A stretch of 64,000 nt of DNA from Kordia algicida OT-1 (GTDB lineage Bacteria; Bacteroidota; Bacteroidia; Flavobacteriales; Flavobacteriaceae): the NCBI RefSeq assembly GCF_000154725.1, contig NZ_DS544873.1, positions 3,633,339 to 3,697,338 on the forward strand, in the 5' to 3' direction. Positions 1 to 6,804 of this stretch are shown piece by piece. Numbering within the stretch: position 1 is the first letter of the stretch; every line of letters starts with the position of its first letter. The position numbers and the translations under genes were made by a program. The notes under the pieces are model-generated. The model worked only from the letters and a program-made list of their open reading frames with translations, was not told the origin of the DNA and did no database searches.

Positions 1-244
1 TAAAAAACGGATATCCAGATTGGTGGGTTAAGCCAGATAAATCATCAATTTTATTTTCCTTTAAAAATTTATAACCTTTTAAAACATCTTCTTTAGTAGG
101 CACAAGTAAGGCATCTAACCTTCTCAAAACGGTAAACGGTAATATTATATCTCTGTATTTGCCTCTTACAAAATCATCTCTTAAAACATCATCAGCAATA
201 CTCCAGATAAAGCTAACTATTTGGTTGTGTACTTTGTTGTTCAT
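1..244 (-). CDS. hsdM: Type I restriction-modification methyltransferase subunit, 5' part (partial)
   Basis: Reading the minus strand from the ATG at 244 gives 81 codons open to the left edge, so only the N-terminus is in the window. The protein begins MNNKVHNQIVSFIWSIADDV and continues with VRGKYRDIILPFTVLRRLDA, which matches the conserved HsdM N-terminal helical domain. HsdM methylates adenine in a bipartite site and forms M2S with HsdS, joined by HsdR for cleavage. The catalytic NPPF region and the hsdS and hsdR genes would lie left of the window. It is at the outer part of what looks like an integrated element, where such defence genes are common. Whether the gene is intact cannot be told. 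Confidence 0.85.
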   Translation of the reverse strand, partial: MNNKVHNQIVSFIWSIADDVLRDDFVRGKYRDIILPFTVLRRLDALLVPTKEDVLKGYKFLKENKIDDLSGLTHQSGYPFF

Positions 245-481
245 TCATTCTTTAAATATGACTATAAATGTAAGGCTATTCAGAAGCAAAAAAAATTTTA
301 CCAAAATTATTTTTCAGAGGTCATTTGTGAGAGCTTGAACTACCCTATACAAACACCCCCACCCAGTCTTGGGGATAAAGCTTCCCCTACCACTTTTAGG
401 AAAAACAAATTTTCTGGCAGGACAAATAAATTCAAGGTGATAGTTGTGATTTATATGCTGTAGAAGTTTTCATTTCTGTAG
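245..481. other. Divergent intergenic region between hsdM and the next gene
   Basis: About 240 bases separate the divergent starts of hsdM and the gene at 482, so both promoters should be here. A plus-strand open frame (221-463) crosses it but has no recognisable domain and overlaps the hsdM start, so I do not call it a gene. I see no clear TAnnTTTG box. Confidence 0.4.
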
Positions 482-907
482 GTGGTTATGTTCAACTCAA
501 AATTTTTAAGAATGGTTACAATAGTAAACTACAAGGAACGACAAAAAGAAGATGGAACAGAATTCTTTGTTCTGGAACTTCAAGGAGGTATAGAAATGGT
601 TAAGTCCAAAGAAACAGGAAATTTTTACGCAACTGCAAAAAGAGCCTATATACCTTCAACATTTAGAAAAGAGGTATGCCAATCTCTAATTGGTACACAA
701 ATGCCTGGGGGCATAGTTAAAGAGGTGTGTGAACCTTTTAATTATGTTATTAAGGAAACAGGTGAGGAAATTACCTTGAACCATAGATGGGTTTATAAAT
801 CTGAAGAAGAATTACAAAAGCCAAAAGCTACTGCAATGCCAGAGCAAAATGTAATTGCTAATTCAGGGGTTTTCTCAAAAAATGGAATCCTAGAACCAGC
901 AATGTAA
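482..907 (+). CDS. Conserved hypothetical protein of Bacteroidota mobile elements
   Basis: 141 residues, soluble, no signal peptide or membrane segment. It contains VTIVNYKERQKEDG, an FFVLELQGGIEMVKS block and an ATAKRAYIPSTF block. From memory this pattern belongs to a family of unknown function often carried near radC-like genes on plasmids and islands of Bacteroidota. The start is uncertain: ATG codons at 482, 488 and 512 are all in frame, and the strongly patterned part begins at 512. It is followed after a hairpin and a 350-base gap by the radC-like gene. No function can be assigned. Confidence 0.7.
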   Translation: MVMFNSKFLRMVTIVNYKERQKEDGTEFFVLELQGGIEMVKSKETGNFYATAKRAYIPSTFRKEVCQSLIGTQMPGGIVKEVCEPFNYVIKETGEEITLNHRWVYKSEEELQKPKATAMPEQNVIANSGVFSKNGILEPAM

Positions 908-913
908 AGTATT

Positions 914-943
914 AGCCTAGTCTATTTAATTATAGATTAGGCT
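914..943 (+). terminator. Hairpin downstream of the gene ending at 907
   Basis: AGCCTAGTCTAT (914-925) pairs with ATAGATTAGGCT (932-943) with one G-U pair and a 6-base loop. Only a short T run follows, so it is a weak intrinsic terminator candidate. Confidence 0.5.
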
Positions 944-969
944 TTAAATATTTACACTTATTTACTCTT

Positions 970-1026
970 ACCTTCAGAAAAATAAAATAGCCTATTAATC
1001 ACTATAGTATTTATTTTCTTGAAGGT
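970..1026. repeat. Imperfect 17-bp inverted repeat in the pre-radC gap
   Basis: The arm at 970-986 begins ACCTTCA and the arm at 1010-1026 ends TGAAGGT; 15 of 17 positions pair, around a 23-base AT-rich spacer. It lies in the gene-free stretch 908-1260. It could be a regulatory hairpin or a protein-binding site. I see no gene in the rest of that stretch. Confidence 0.5.
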
Positions 1027-1260
1027 ATTTGTCAATATAGAGTGATATTGAGAAAAGACAAGTTTTAATTCTTCTAAAGAAAGAAAAGAACCAAAAGAAA
1101 GAAACTTTAGGGCTTTCCCTGCTTACTTCCTTGAGTCATTTTGAGAAGAATTTCGCTGAAGTGTTTCAGAAAGAAACTTTCTTTGACAAAGTTACTCGAA
1201 AAATTTTACAAAATCAATGTTTTAGACAATTATTTTCCTAGGAAACTAAATTTATTTTAA

Positions 1261-1698
1261 ATGGAAATATCCGAGATAAGAGTTTCATACTCAAACAATA
1301 AAAAAAACAGGCTTAAGATTACAAATAGTAAGCAGTCTTATGACATATTAATGGCTTGTTGGAATAAAGCCACATTAGAATTACAAGAAGAATTTAAAGT
1401 GCTTTTGCTTAACAGAAGCAATCAAGTATTAGGTATTTATCCTTTATCTAAAGGAGGAACAGCAAGTACTGTTGTAGATGCTAAATTGGTGTTTTCAGTA
1501 GCTTTAAAATGTAATGCTTCAAGTATAATTATAGCACATAATCATCCATCAGGTAATCTAAATCCTAGTGAATCTGATAAAAGCATTACTGAAAAATTAA
1601 AAAAGGCAGCAAAGTATTTAGAAATTACTTTGTTAGACCATTTAATTGTTACTAAAGATGACTTTTTTAGTTTTAATGATAATGGGTTATTAAAATAG
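1261..1698 (+). CDS. RadC-like JAB/MPN domain protein
   Basis: 145 residues, the size of the short RadC-type proteins carried on mobile elements; full chromosomal RadC is about 220 residues and has an N-terminal helix-hairpin-helix that is absent here. The JAB metal site is visible: HNHPSG at residues 93-98 and NPSESD with Asp106, and an upstream Glu (43/44) for catalysis. The family is predicted to be metal-dependent hydrolases; the old link of RadC to DNA repair is not supported by later work. A gene like this is a common accessory gene of integrative elements. A hairpin terminator follows directly. Confidence 0.85.
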   Translation: MEISEIRVSYSNNKKNRLKITNSKQSYDILMACWNKATLELQEEFKVLLLNRSNQVLGIYPLSKGGTASTVVDAKLVFSVALKCNASSIIIAHNHPSGNLNPSESDKSITEKLKKAAKYLEITLLDHLIVTKDDFFSFNDNGLLK

Positions 1699-1751
1699 TC
1701 CTGTTTTTTCCATTTCTATATATAGTAATTTGGAAAAAGTAGGACTTTTTT
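1697..1751 (+). terminator. Terminator of the radC-like gene
   Basis: AGTCCT at 1697-1702 pairs with AGGACT at 1741-1746, and the inner TTTTTTCC/GGAAAAA tract extends the stem; a T run follows. The left arm overlaps the stop codon. Confidence 0.6.
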
Positions 1752-1927
1752 AATGATTTTGTTTTTATGTAGGTGTATGAATAGCCTCTTTTTGAGGTTA
1801 AAATCTAAAAATGTGAAGTGTATAGATAGGTATTAATAGCGAAAATTTGAATTTATCAGGGAGAATTTGGATTGGTAAATTTCATTCTATTTATGTTTGA
1901 CTCATTATTAATTTTAAATTTAAAATA

Positions 1928-2092
1928 ATGGAATATTTAGTTTTGAGAGAAATTTATTTAGAAGATTTAGTAAAGGTTGTTAATAAGCATATTCAAGATG
2001 GTTGGAAGCCTTTGGGAGGAATTAATTCTTGTAGGGATAAACATTTTGGAGGCAATGCTGAAATATCTTATACACAAGCATTAATTAAATAG
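1928..2092 (+). CDS. DUF1737 domain small protein
   Basis: A 54-residue protein beginning MEYLVLREIYLEDLVKVVNK, with HIQDGWKPLGG in the middle and ending YTQALIK. This is the DUF1737 pattern: a short N-terminal strand with a V-x-L motif, a helix, then a DGWxPxGG turn and a C-terminal strand ending QAL/M. Family function is unknown. It is too short for many gene finders. It sits alone between the radC-like gene and the gene at 2125, in the same orientation, probably in a shared transcript with 2125. Confidence 0.75.
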   Translation: MEYLVLREIYLEDLVKVVNKHIQDGWKPLGGINSCRDKHFGGNAEISYTQALIK

Positions 2093-2124
2093 TTTTTATA
2101 TTTTTATAATCTAAGTTTACTTAT

Positions 2125-2967
2125 GTGCTAAACAAGATTAGAAAAAAAATAAATTCTTTACCTAAAAAAAGAGCAAGTGTGTTATTAAATAGCACACTTG
2201 TTTATTTATTGGGTGATGGTAATAAAGAAAAAGCTATTAATAAGCTACAGGCTTTAAAGGATGAAGCTAATTCAGAAGAAGAGTTTCTTGAGGCTTTTAA
2301 AAGAGAAGTCAATTATGACTTTTTCAATGCTTTGTATTCAGAACTAAACTTTAATAATATTTCCGGTATTATGAGAAGTTTCAAAAGCATAAAAGAAAAA
2401 GTACCTGAACTGAAAAAATTAATAACCAATCAAAAAGGAGTTGATAAAATTTTAAATGATAAATCAGGTCTAAAGTCTATTATCGTTAAAACAATCTTTA
2501 TAAAAAAAAATGAAGAAATCACAGATGATGAGTTGATGATGTCTTTATTTAATCAGTTCTCAATTTCTAAAGAGAGAATAGCTAATGAAGAGTTTGGGGT
2601 TGATAAAAAGACCTTCAACAAATGGCTAGAGGAAACAGGATTATTTAAAGAGGAATTTTATAAACCACTTTCTGAAAGAGGAAAAAAGGGAGTTTATTTA
2701 GATGAATATGTTCATATTTTTGAGACTTTGTTTCTTGCTAAAGAAGAAGGTAAGTTAGATATAGAAAATAATATAGATACTTATATAGACAGGTTAAATA
2801 ACAAGATGTCTTTTCAAAAAGATGACATTGTTCAAATTTGTGAATCAAAAATAAAAACACAAAAAGAGGTGTTAAGAAAAGTAGCCTATTATAATTTTAT
2901 TGATAAGTTTCCTTATAGCTTATCTAAAGAACTTGTAGAGAATATGGGTTCAAAGTTTAATTACTAA
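2125..2967 (+). CDS. Unknown protein of the integrated element
   Basis: 280 residues, very rich in Lys, Glu, Asn and Ile, without signal peptide or membrane segment. The N-terminal third is mainly helical; the middle has DELMMSLFNQFSISKERIA and FGVDKKTFNKWLEETGLF, which reads like a helix-turn-helix style segment, but I recognise no named family. Its 3' end overlaps the 3' end of the convergent XRE repressor gene by 18 bases. Codon use is more AT-rich than the chromosomal genes to the right, as expected for transferred DNA. A role in regulation or replication of the element is only a guess. Confidence 0.6.
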   Translation: MLNKIRKKINSLPKKRASVLLNSTLVYLLGDGNKEKAINKLQALKDEANSEEEFLEAFKREVNYDFFNALYSELNFNNISGIMRSFKSIKEKVPELKKLITNQKGVDKILNDKSGLKSIIVKTIFIKKNEEITDDELMMSLFNQFSISKERIANEEFGVDKKTFNKWLEETGLFKEEFYKPLSERGKKGVYLDEYVHIFETLFLAKEEGKLDIENNIDTYIDRLNNKMSFQKDDIVQICESKIKTQKEVLRKVAYYNFIDKFPYSLSKELVENMGSKFNY

Positions 2968-3171
2968 TTCTTCAAGTTTGATTTCTAAATTATCAGCAAT
3001 TCTTTTTAAGGTGTATAATGTAGGATTAGTTCCACCAGCTTCTAAACGACTTAAGTTAGATTTTTCAATATTACATTTAGCTGCAAGGTCTTGTTGAGCC
3101 ATACCTTTCTCTTCTCTTAGCATTTTAACTCGTTTCCCAATTGCTAACTGAAGTTGTTCCTTATCATCCAT
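2950..3171 (-). CDS. XRE-family helix-turn-helix repressor
   Basis: 73 residues, essentially a single Cro/cI type HTH. The segment from about residue 9 to 62 holds IGKRVKMLREEKGMAQQDLA and NIEKSNLSRLEAGGTNPTL, with the recognition helix around KSNLSRLE. There is no C-terminal peptidase or oligomerisation domain. It is divergent from the gene at 3276, and two palindrome-like sites lie in the space between them, so it very likely represses both itself and the rightward transcript of the element. The 3' end overlaps the convergent gene 2125-2967. Confidence 0.88.
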   Translation of the reverse strand: MDDKEQLQLAIGKRVKMLREEKGMAQQDLAAKCNIEKSNLSRLEAGGTNPTLYTLKRIADNLEIKLEELVIKL

Positions 3172-3191
3172 ATTAAATATATATTATCTAG

Positions 3192-3251
3192 TTACCAAAA
3201 ATGATAATTAAGTATGCTGTTTTGGTTATCATAAATGATAAAATAAGTATG
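3192..3251. promoter_or_regulatory. Paired operator-like repeats of the XRE repressor
   Basis: Two related sites, TTACCAAAAATGATAA (3192-3207) and TTATCATAAATGATAA (3226-3241), each followed by an AAGTATG tail. The second is a palindrome with 7-base arms and a 2-base centre; the first is a degenerate copy. Centre spacing is 34 bases, near three helical turns. They lie between the divergent XRE gene and the gene at 3276. Confidence 0.65.
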
Positions 3252-3275
3252 TTTGTTTAATCAAAATATCTAAAA

Positions 3276-3638
3276 ATGAAAATGTTAAAAACACTTATAG
3301 TTATTCTTATTGCTATATCGACAGGAATAATTCTAGGGTATCATTATAAAAAGCCAAATGAAGGAATGTTAGCACATGCTTTAAGTCAATCATCAGAATG
3401 GAAAAAAGATGCTGCATTAGAAAGAATTAGAGCAAGAACCAGCTTTTTTGAATTAAGTACTAACAAACCTTTTACTGGAGAAGATGGTAATAGGTATTAT
3501 TCTGGTTATGGTAAATTTCATTTCAATTGGGTTGCTTTTTTTATGGGAACAATAAGCGTGATGCTAATATATATGATTTTAACAAAGACAATTCTTCTTG
3601 ATTTATTTCAATCTAAAATGAAGCGATATTTAAAATGA
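3276..3638 (+). CDS. Small membrane protein, unknown
   Basis: 120 residues with a hydrophobic N-terminal segment at about residues 4-22 (LKTLIVILIAISTGIILGY) and a second at about 86-106 (VAFFMGTISVMLIYMILTKT). The 60-residue stretch between them would lie on the outer side of the inner membrane if the first segment stays as an anchor. No family is recognised. It is the first gene right of the XRE operators, and its stop overlaps the start of the next gene (ATGA), so the genes from here to 4303 are likely one operon. Confidence 0.6.
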   Translation: MKMLKTLIVILIAISTGIILGYHYKKPNEGMLAHALSQSSEWKKDAALERIRARTSFFELSTNKPFTGEDGNRYYSGYGKFHFNWVAFFMGTISVMLIYMILTKTILLDLFQSKMKRYLK

Positions 3639-3940
3639 AATTTAAAGAACTAATAGAAGAACTAAAATCATTGTCTAATGAAGGCTTATATACTAGAGGT
3701 AAAATAGATTGGTGGTTGCTTAAATATGAAAAAAGATACCAAAGTCTATCTAAAGATTTTGACTTGTTAAAAGCAGAGTTTCCAAAATCTGATATAGATG
3801 GGCATAAGTTACTTAAACGAGAATCAGAATTTATAAAGCTCTATGAGTCTCTATATGAAGTATCCGAATACTATAGAGATGAAAACCTAGATAAAGAGTT
3901 AGTAAATATCAATGAGATTATTAATGATATAAAGTATTAA
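3635..3940 (+). CDS. Small helical protein, unknown
   Basis: 101 residues, charged and predicted mainly helical (KFKELIEELKSLSNEGL, then several LxxLYE repeats). No signal peptide, membrane segment or recognised motif. It starts within the last codons of the membrane protein gene (4-base overlap) and is followed after 3 bases by the DUF3127 gene, which points to translational coupling in one operon. Confidence 0.55.
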   Translation: MKFKELIEELKSLSNEGLYTRGKIDWWLLKYEKRYQSLSKDFDLLKAEFPKSDIDGHKLLKRESEFIKLYESLYEVSEYYRDENLDKELVNINEIINDIKY

Positions 3941-3943
3941 TCA

Positions 3944-4303
3944 ATGGAAATTACAGGAAAAATAAAAGTCTTAAATGAGGCTCAAAATATAGGAGATAAT
4001 GGCTTTAGAAAGCGTGAAGTTGTTATCACCACAGATGAAAAATATCCACAGCATTTATTAATAGAATTTACGCAAGACAAATGTGAATTATTAGATAATT
4101 ATGCTGTAGGTCAAGATGTGAAACTTAGCATCAATTTAAGAGGTAGAGAGTGGATTAATCCTGCAGGTTTAGCCAAGTACTTCAACTCTTTTCAAGGTTG
4201 GAGAATAGAGCTTTTAAACACTCAAGAGATAATGTCTAACCCAGTACCTCAAACAGAACCAGCAAGTTTTATAGATGACTCAGATAATGACTTGCCATTT
4301 TAA
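3944..4303 (+). CDS. DUF3127 protein with SSB-like acidic tail
   Basis: 119 residues. The body has MEITGKIKVLNEAQNIGDNG, RKREVVITTDEKYPQHLLIE, DVKLSINLRGREW and a WRIELL ending, which is the DUF3127 pattern (an OB-fold-like small family of Bacteroidota). The last residues are DDSDNDLPF, very like the DDDIPF tip with which single-stranded DNA-binding protein (SSB) recruits repair and replication enzymes. A single-strand DNA-binding role for the element is therefore a reasonable inference, not a known function. It is the third gene of the run that starts at 3276. Confidence 0.8.
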   Translation: MEITGKIKVLNEAQNIGDNGFRKREVVITTDEKYPQHLLIEFTQDKCELLDNYAVGQDVKLSINLRGREWINPAGLAKYFNSFQGWRIELLNTQEIMSNPVPQTEPASFIDDSDNDLPF

Positions 4304-4336
4304 CAAAAAATCAATTAATCAATACATATTAAAATT

Positions 4337-4729
4337 ATGAAAAAAACATTTTTAACATTAATAGCCATTTTATCTTTAGTAGCTTGTTCAAGTGATGATG
4401 ATAACGAAGAACAACCACAACAAGAAATTAGTCAGTCTCACATAGTTGAGTTTACAACAGGTACTCTAGAAAGTTGGGTGTCTGTAAGTTTAACTACTAC
4501 ATTAACTTTAGAAGATGGTTCAGAGTCAACAATTAATTCAGATTTTGATTATACTGAAAATATGGTAAGTGTTGAAATTCCAGAGAACACAGCAAGTTTT
4601 GAACTTGATTTTTATATAGAAGATTCATCAGAAGCTCAAATGAGGTTTTATGGTTCTGTAGAAGAAAATACAGTTCATCAAGAAACAATTAACCAGCAGA
4701 GTTTTCAATATCAATATACTTTTAATTAA
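4337..4729 (+). CDS. Small lipoprotein, unknown
   Basis: 130 residues with a clear lipoprotein signal: hydrophobic stretch FLTLIAILSLVA followed by Cys17 (LVAC lipobox), then SSDDDNEE, an acidic spacer typical of Bacteroidota surface lipoproteins (a proposed surface export signal). The mature part is predicted beta-rich and has no recognised domain. It precedes the gene at 4737 by 7 bases. Confidence 0.75.
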   Translation: MKKTFLTLIAILSLVACSSDDDNEEQPQQEISQSHIVEFTTGTLESWVSVSLTTTLTLEDGSESTINSDFDYTENMVSVEIPENTASFELDFYIEDSSEAQMRFYGSVEENTVHQETINQQSFQYQYTFN

Positions 4730-4736
4730 GGAGGAT

Positions 4737-5144
4737 ATGAGTAATTCCTTATTAAAAGAGTTTCGCTTTAAGATTGGAGAACAGTATGAGTTAAATGAGT
4801 TTAATCTTAAGAGTTTAGAATCAACTTTTAGTAATGGATTAGAGTATGAAAATTATGAGTATATAAAAGGAGATTTTAAAACACTATTTGGAATACCATT
4901 TTCACGTAATGTAATCTTACAATATAATGGAGATATACTCTGTAGAGTAACCTACAGATTTGTTTTAGAAGATTTAGACAACCTGTTTCAAGAGCTAAAT
5001 AATTACTTGACTTTGGATAAAAAGTTAATTAGAGAAAAGCTCGATTTAGGTAAAACATTTACCATTTTTAGATTTAAAGAATTTAACCTGTCATTAAACA
5101 TAGCAAGAGATTTAGAGCTAAGCGCATTTAAATTTCTAGGTTAA
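4737..5144 (+). CDS. Hypothetical protein with an unusual strong ribosome-binding site
   Basis: 135 residues, soluble, beta-rich in the middle (NVILQYNGDILCRVTYRFVL) with a helical C-terminal part; no recognised family. AAGGAGG at 4728-4734 lies three bases before the ATG, a textbook Shine-Dalgarno site, which is rare in this window and supports both the start and the foreign origin. It is the last gene before the tRNA-derived junction at 5270. Confidence 0.6.
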   Translation: MSNSLLKEFRFKIGEQYELNEFNLKSLESTFSNGLEYENYEYIKGDFKTLFGIPFSRNVILQYNGDILCRVTYRFVLEDLDNLFQELNNYLTLDKKLIREKLDLGKTFTIFRFKEFNLSLNIARDLELSAFKFLG

Positions 5145-5269
5145 ACATAGGTTAAACATTTTTAATAAAAAGTGCTAACAAATGAAATCAAGTGAAAACG
5201 AAATAACAGTTAATATTTTAAAAGTCAATCAATTGCAAATAATTGCTAAAAAGTGAAAGTAACTCGTTA

Positions 5270-5315
5270 CTGACTCATAATCAGAGGGTCCTTGGTTCGA
5301 GCCCAAGTGGGACCA
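5270..5315 (+). tRNA. 3' half of a CAU-anticodon tRNA, attachment-site junction of the left-hand element
   Basis: CTGACTCATAATCAG forms an anticodon arm with loop CTCATAA and anticodon CAT. It is followed by the T arm CTTGG-TTCGAGC-CCAAG (5291-5307), the acceptor strand TGGGACC (5308-5314) and discriminator A (5315). CCA is not encoded. The 5' acceptor strand should read GGTCCCA about 30 bases before the anticodon stem, but no such sequence and no D arm are present to the left. So only the 3' half exists here, as expected where an integrase recombined inside a tRNA anticodon region. The intact tRNA should be re-formed at the other end, outside the window. Confidence 0.75.
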
Positions 5316-5330
5316 CTTTTTGCAAACAGA

Positions 5331-5359
5331 AGCTTCTTAAGAAATTAAGGAGCTTTTTT
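5331..5359 (+). terminator. Terminator of the disrupted tRNA gene
   Basis: AGCTTCTTAA (5331-5340) pairs with TTAAGGAGCT (5345-5354) with one G-U pair and a GAAA loop, followed by T6. It marks the original chromosomal 3' flank of the tRNA. Confidence 0.75.
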
Positions 5360-5456
5360 GCTTTTTTAAGAGTTTTTTAGGCGAGAAGTTTATGCTGAGC
5401 GTAGACGAAGTGAGCCCAAGCGCGGTATTGAGCATATCGAAATATAGAACCACTTT

Positions 5457-5487
5457 AGTAAAAAACCTTTCGATTTCTCGAAAGGCT
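5457..5487 (-). terminator. Terminator after the gene at 5514-6107 (minus strand)
   Basis: CCTTTCGA (5466-5473) and TCGAAAGG (5478-5485) form a perfect 8-bp stem. Read on the minus strand it is followed by T6, so it ends transcription from the leftward operon; it may also work rightward. Between it and the tRNA remnant (5360-5456) I see only a degenerate intergenic repeat (ATGCTGAGCGTAGACGAAGT), no gene. Confidence 0.75.
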
Positions 5488-5513
5488 TTTATATTTTTTA
5501 TAACAGTATAACA

Positions 5514-6107
5514 CTAACCCTCACAAGGTTTTTTCGTCAATTGTACTGCATTTAATTCATTCCAAACAGTATGTTCAAATTCTTTTGGTGAAAAACGAAA
5601 TACAACTATCGATTTTTGCTTTTTAGGACAATAATATTGTGTTACCGCACAATGTAAAAGCATCACGTCTTTGGTGTGAAATGCATTATAAATTTGAAGC
5701 TTTCCTATAAACTCATTACCATTTGTACTTTTTTCTTTTTTGATGAATAACGCTACGGTTTTGGGTAGTTTCTTCTCTTTTTCTTTATTGACAACACGCA
5801 TCAAACCATCAAAATAATATTGCATATAGGTTTCCAAATCGGTTGCTGTGAGTTCTTTGTTTAAATTGATATCCCACACAAAAACATACGACCAAAAATC
5901 ATCTTTACCTTGCTTTGACCAATTGGGCGCAAAGCGAATTTCTTCTACACCTTTGTATGGAATTTGTGGTGCAAAGTGAATTGGCATCGAAATGATTTCT
6001 TTTCCCCAAGAAGCATCAGAAGTTAACAAATTGACTCTTGTATTTTCTTGCGAAAAACTCGTTACAGCACAAAAAATGATTGTAAATAGTGAAAGTATAT
6101 GTTTCAT
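5514..6107 (-). CDS. Secreted protein of unknown function
   Basis: 197 residues. Residues 1-19 are a signal peptide (ILSLFTIIFCAVTSFSQ, cleavage after SFS-Q). The mature protein is exported; it has SYVFVWDINLN and YMQYYFDGLMRV blocks and ends in a Cys-containing tail. I recognise no named domain. It lies 11 bases downstream of the yceI-like gene on the same strand and is probably co-transcribed with it, with a strong terminator after it. Confidence 0.65.
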   Translation of the reverse strand: MKHILSLFTIIFCAVTSFSQENTRVNLLTSDASWGKEIISMPIHFAPQIPYKGVEEIRFAPNWSKQGKDDFWSYVFVWDINLNKELTATDLETYMQYYFDGLMRVVNKEKEKKLPKTVALFIKKEKSTNGNEFIGKLQIYNAFHTKDVMLLHCAVTQYYCPKKQKSIVVFRFSPKEFEHTVWNELNAVQLTKKPCEG

Positions 6108-6118
6108 AATGAATTGGA

Positions 6119-6679
6119 TTAAATTCCTATCGTTACTTCAAAACCAATAGCGTCAGAAATGGCACTGTCTTTTACAGCACTATTGTAATTAATTCCCCAA
6201 CGAGTACGATCAATCTTAAAGCGTGTTTTCATGGTTTTTGTATCAAAATTGAGAGTCGCATCAAATTTAACATCTTTTGTAATTCCTTTAATTGTTAAAT
6301 CGGCTTCTACACGAATCTTATTCGTTTCTAAGTAAGATACATTTTTCATTTCTAAAGTCGCAGTAGGAAACTTTTTTACGTCAAAAAAATCAGGATCTTT
6401 TAAATGTGCTGTCAAATTTTTATTGCCTTCTTCTTCCATGTCTTGCGTCGTAATTGTGTTGAGATCAATAGTAAATGTTCCGCCTGTAATTTTGCCATTT
6501 GTTTTCGTAAAATGACCTTTTTGAAAAGTGACAATTCCATAATGACCATTAAAATAAAAACTATAATCACATGACCATTTTATGGTACTTTTAGAAATAT
6601 CAATTGGTAATTTTTCTTGTGCGTTTACTGTTGAAATTGAAATTGCAAGAATGCTTAGGAGTAAAATTAATTTGTTCAT
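6119..6679 (-). CDS. YceI-family periplasmic lipid-binding protein
   Basis: 186 residues with a signal peptide (residues 1-20, ending STVNAQ). The mature part has the YceI features: DISKSTIKWSCDYSF near the start, GGTFTIDLNTITTQD, the LKDPDFFDVKKFPTATLEM block, and DLTIKGITKDVKFDATL. YceI proteins are lipocalin-like beta-barrels that bind isoprenoid lipids in the periplasm. It is divergent from the membrane-anchored regulator at 6805, with 125 bases between them, so that regulator may control it. Confidence 0.9.
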   Translation of the reverse strand: MNKLILLLSILAISISTVNAQEKLPIDISKSTIKWSCDYSFYFNGHYGIVTFQKGHFTKTNGKITGGTFTIDLNTITTQDMEEEGNKNLTAHLKDPDFFDVKKFPTATLEMKNVSYLETNKIRVEADLTIKGITKDVKFDATLNFDTKTMKTRFKIDRTRWGINYNSAVKDSAISDAIGFEVTIGI

Positions 6680-6804
6680 ATTTTTGATTGTTTTGATTTT
6701 GAAGTAAAACTAGAAGCGAACGCGATTAAAAAATGTCAAAAAAGTGTAAAAGAAGTGTCAACAGTTGTAAAAAGTCCTGAAATTATATGTTATTTACAGC
6801 AATT

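Noticed and set aside
221-463. 80-codon plus-strand open frame at the left edge
   Set aside because: It overlaps the start of hsdM on the other strand, has no domain, no RBS, and a composition unlike the genes around it.
970-1026. Terminal inverted repeat of an insertion sequence
   Set aside because: No transposase frame lies between or near the arms and the spacer is only 23 bases.
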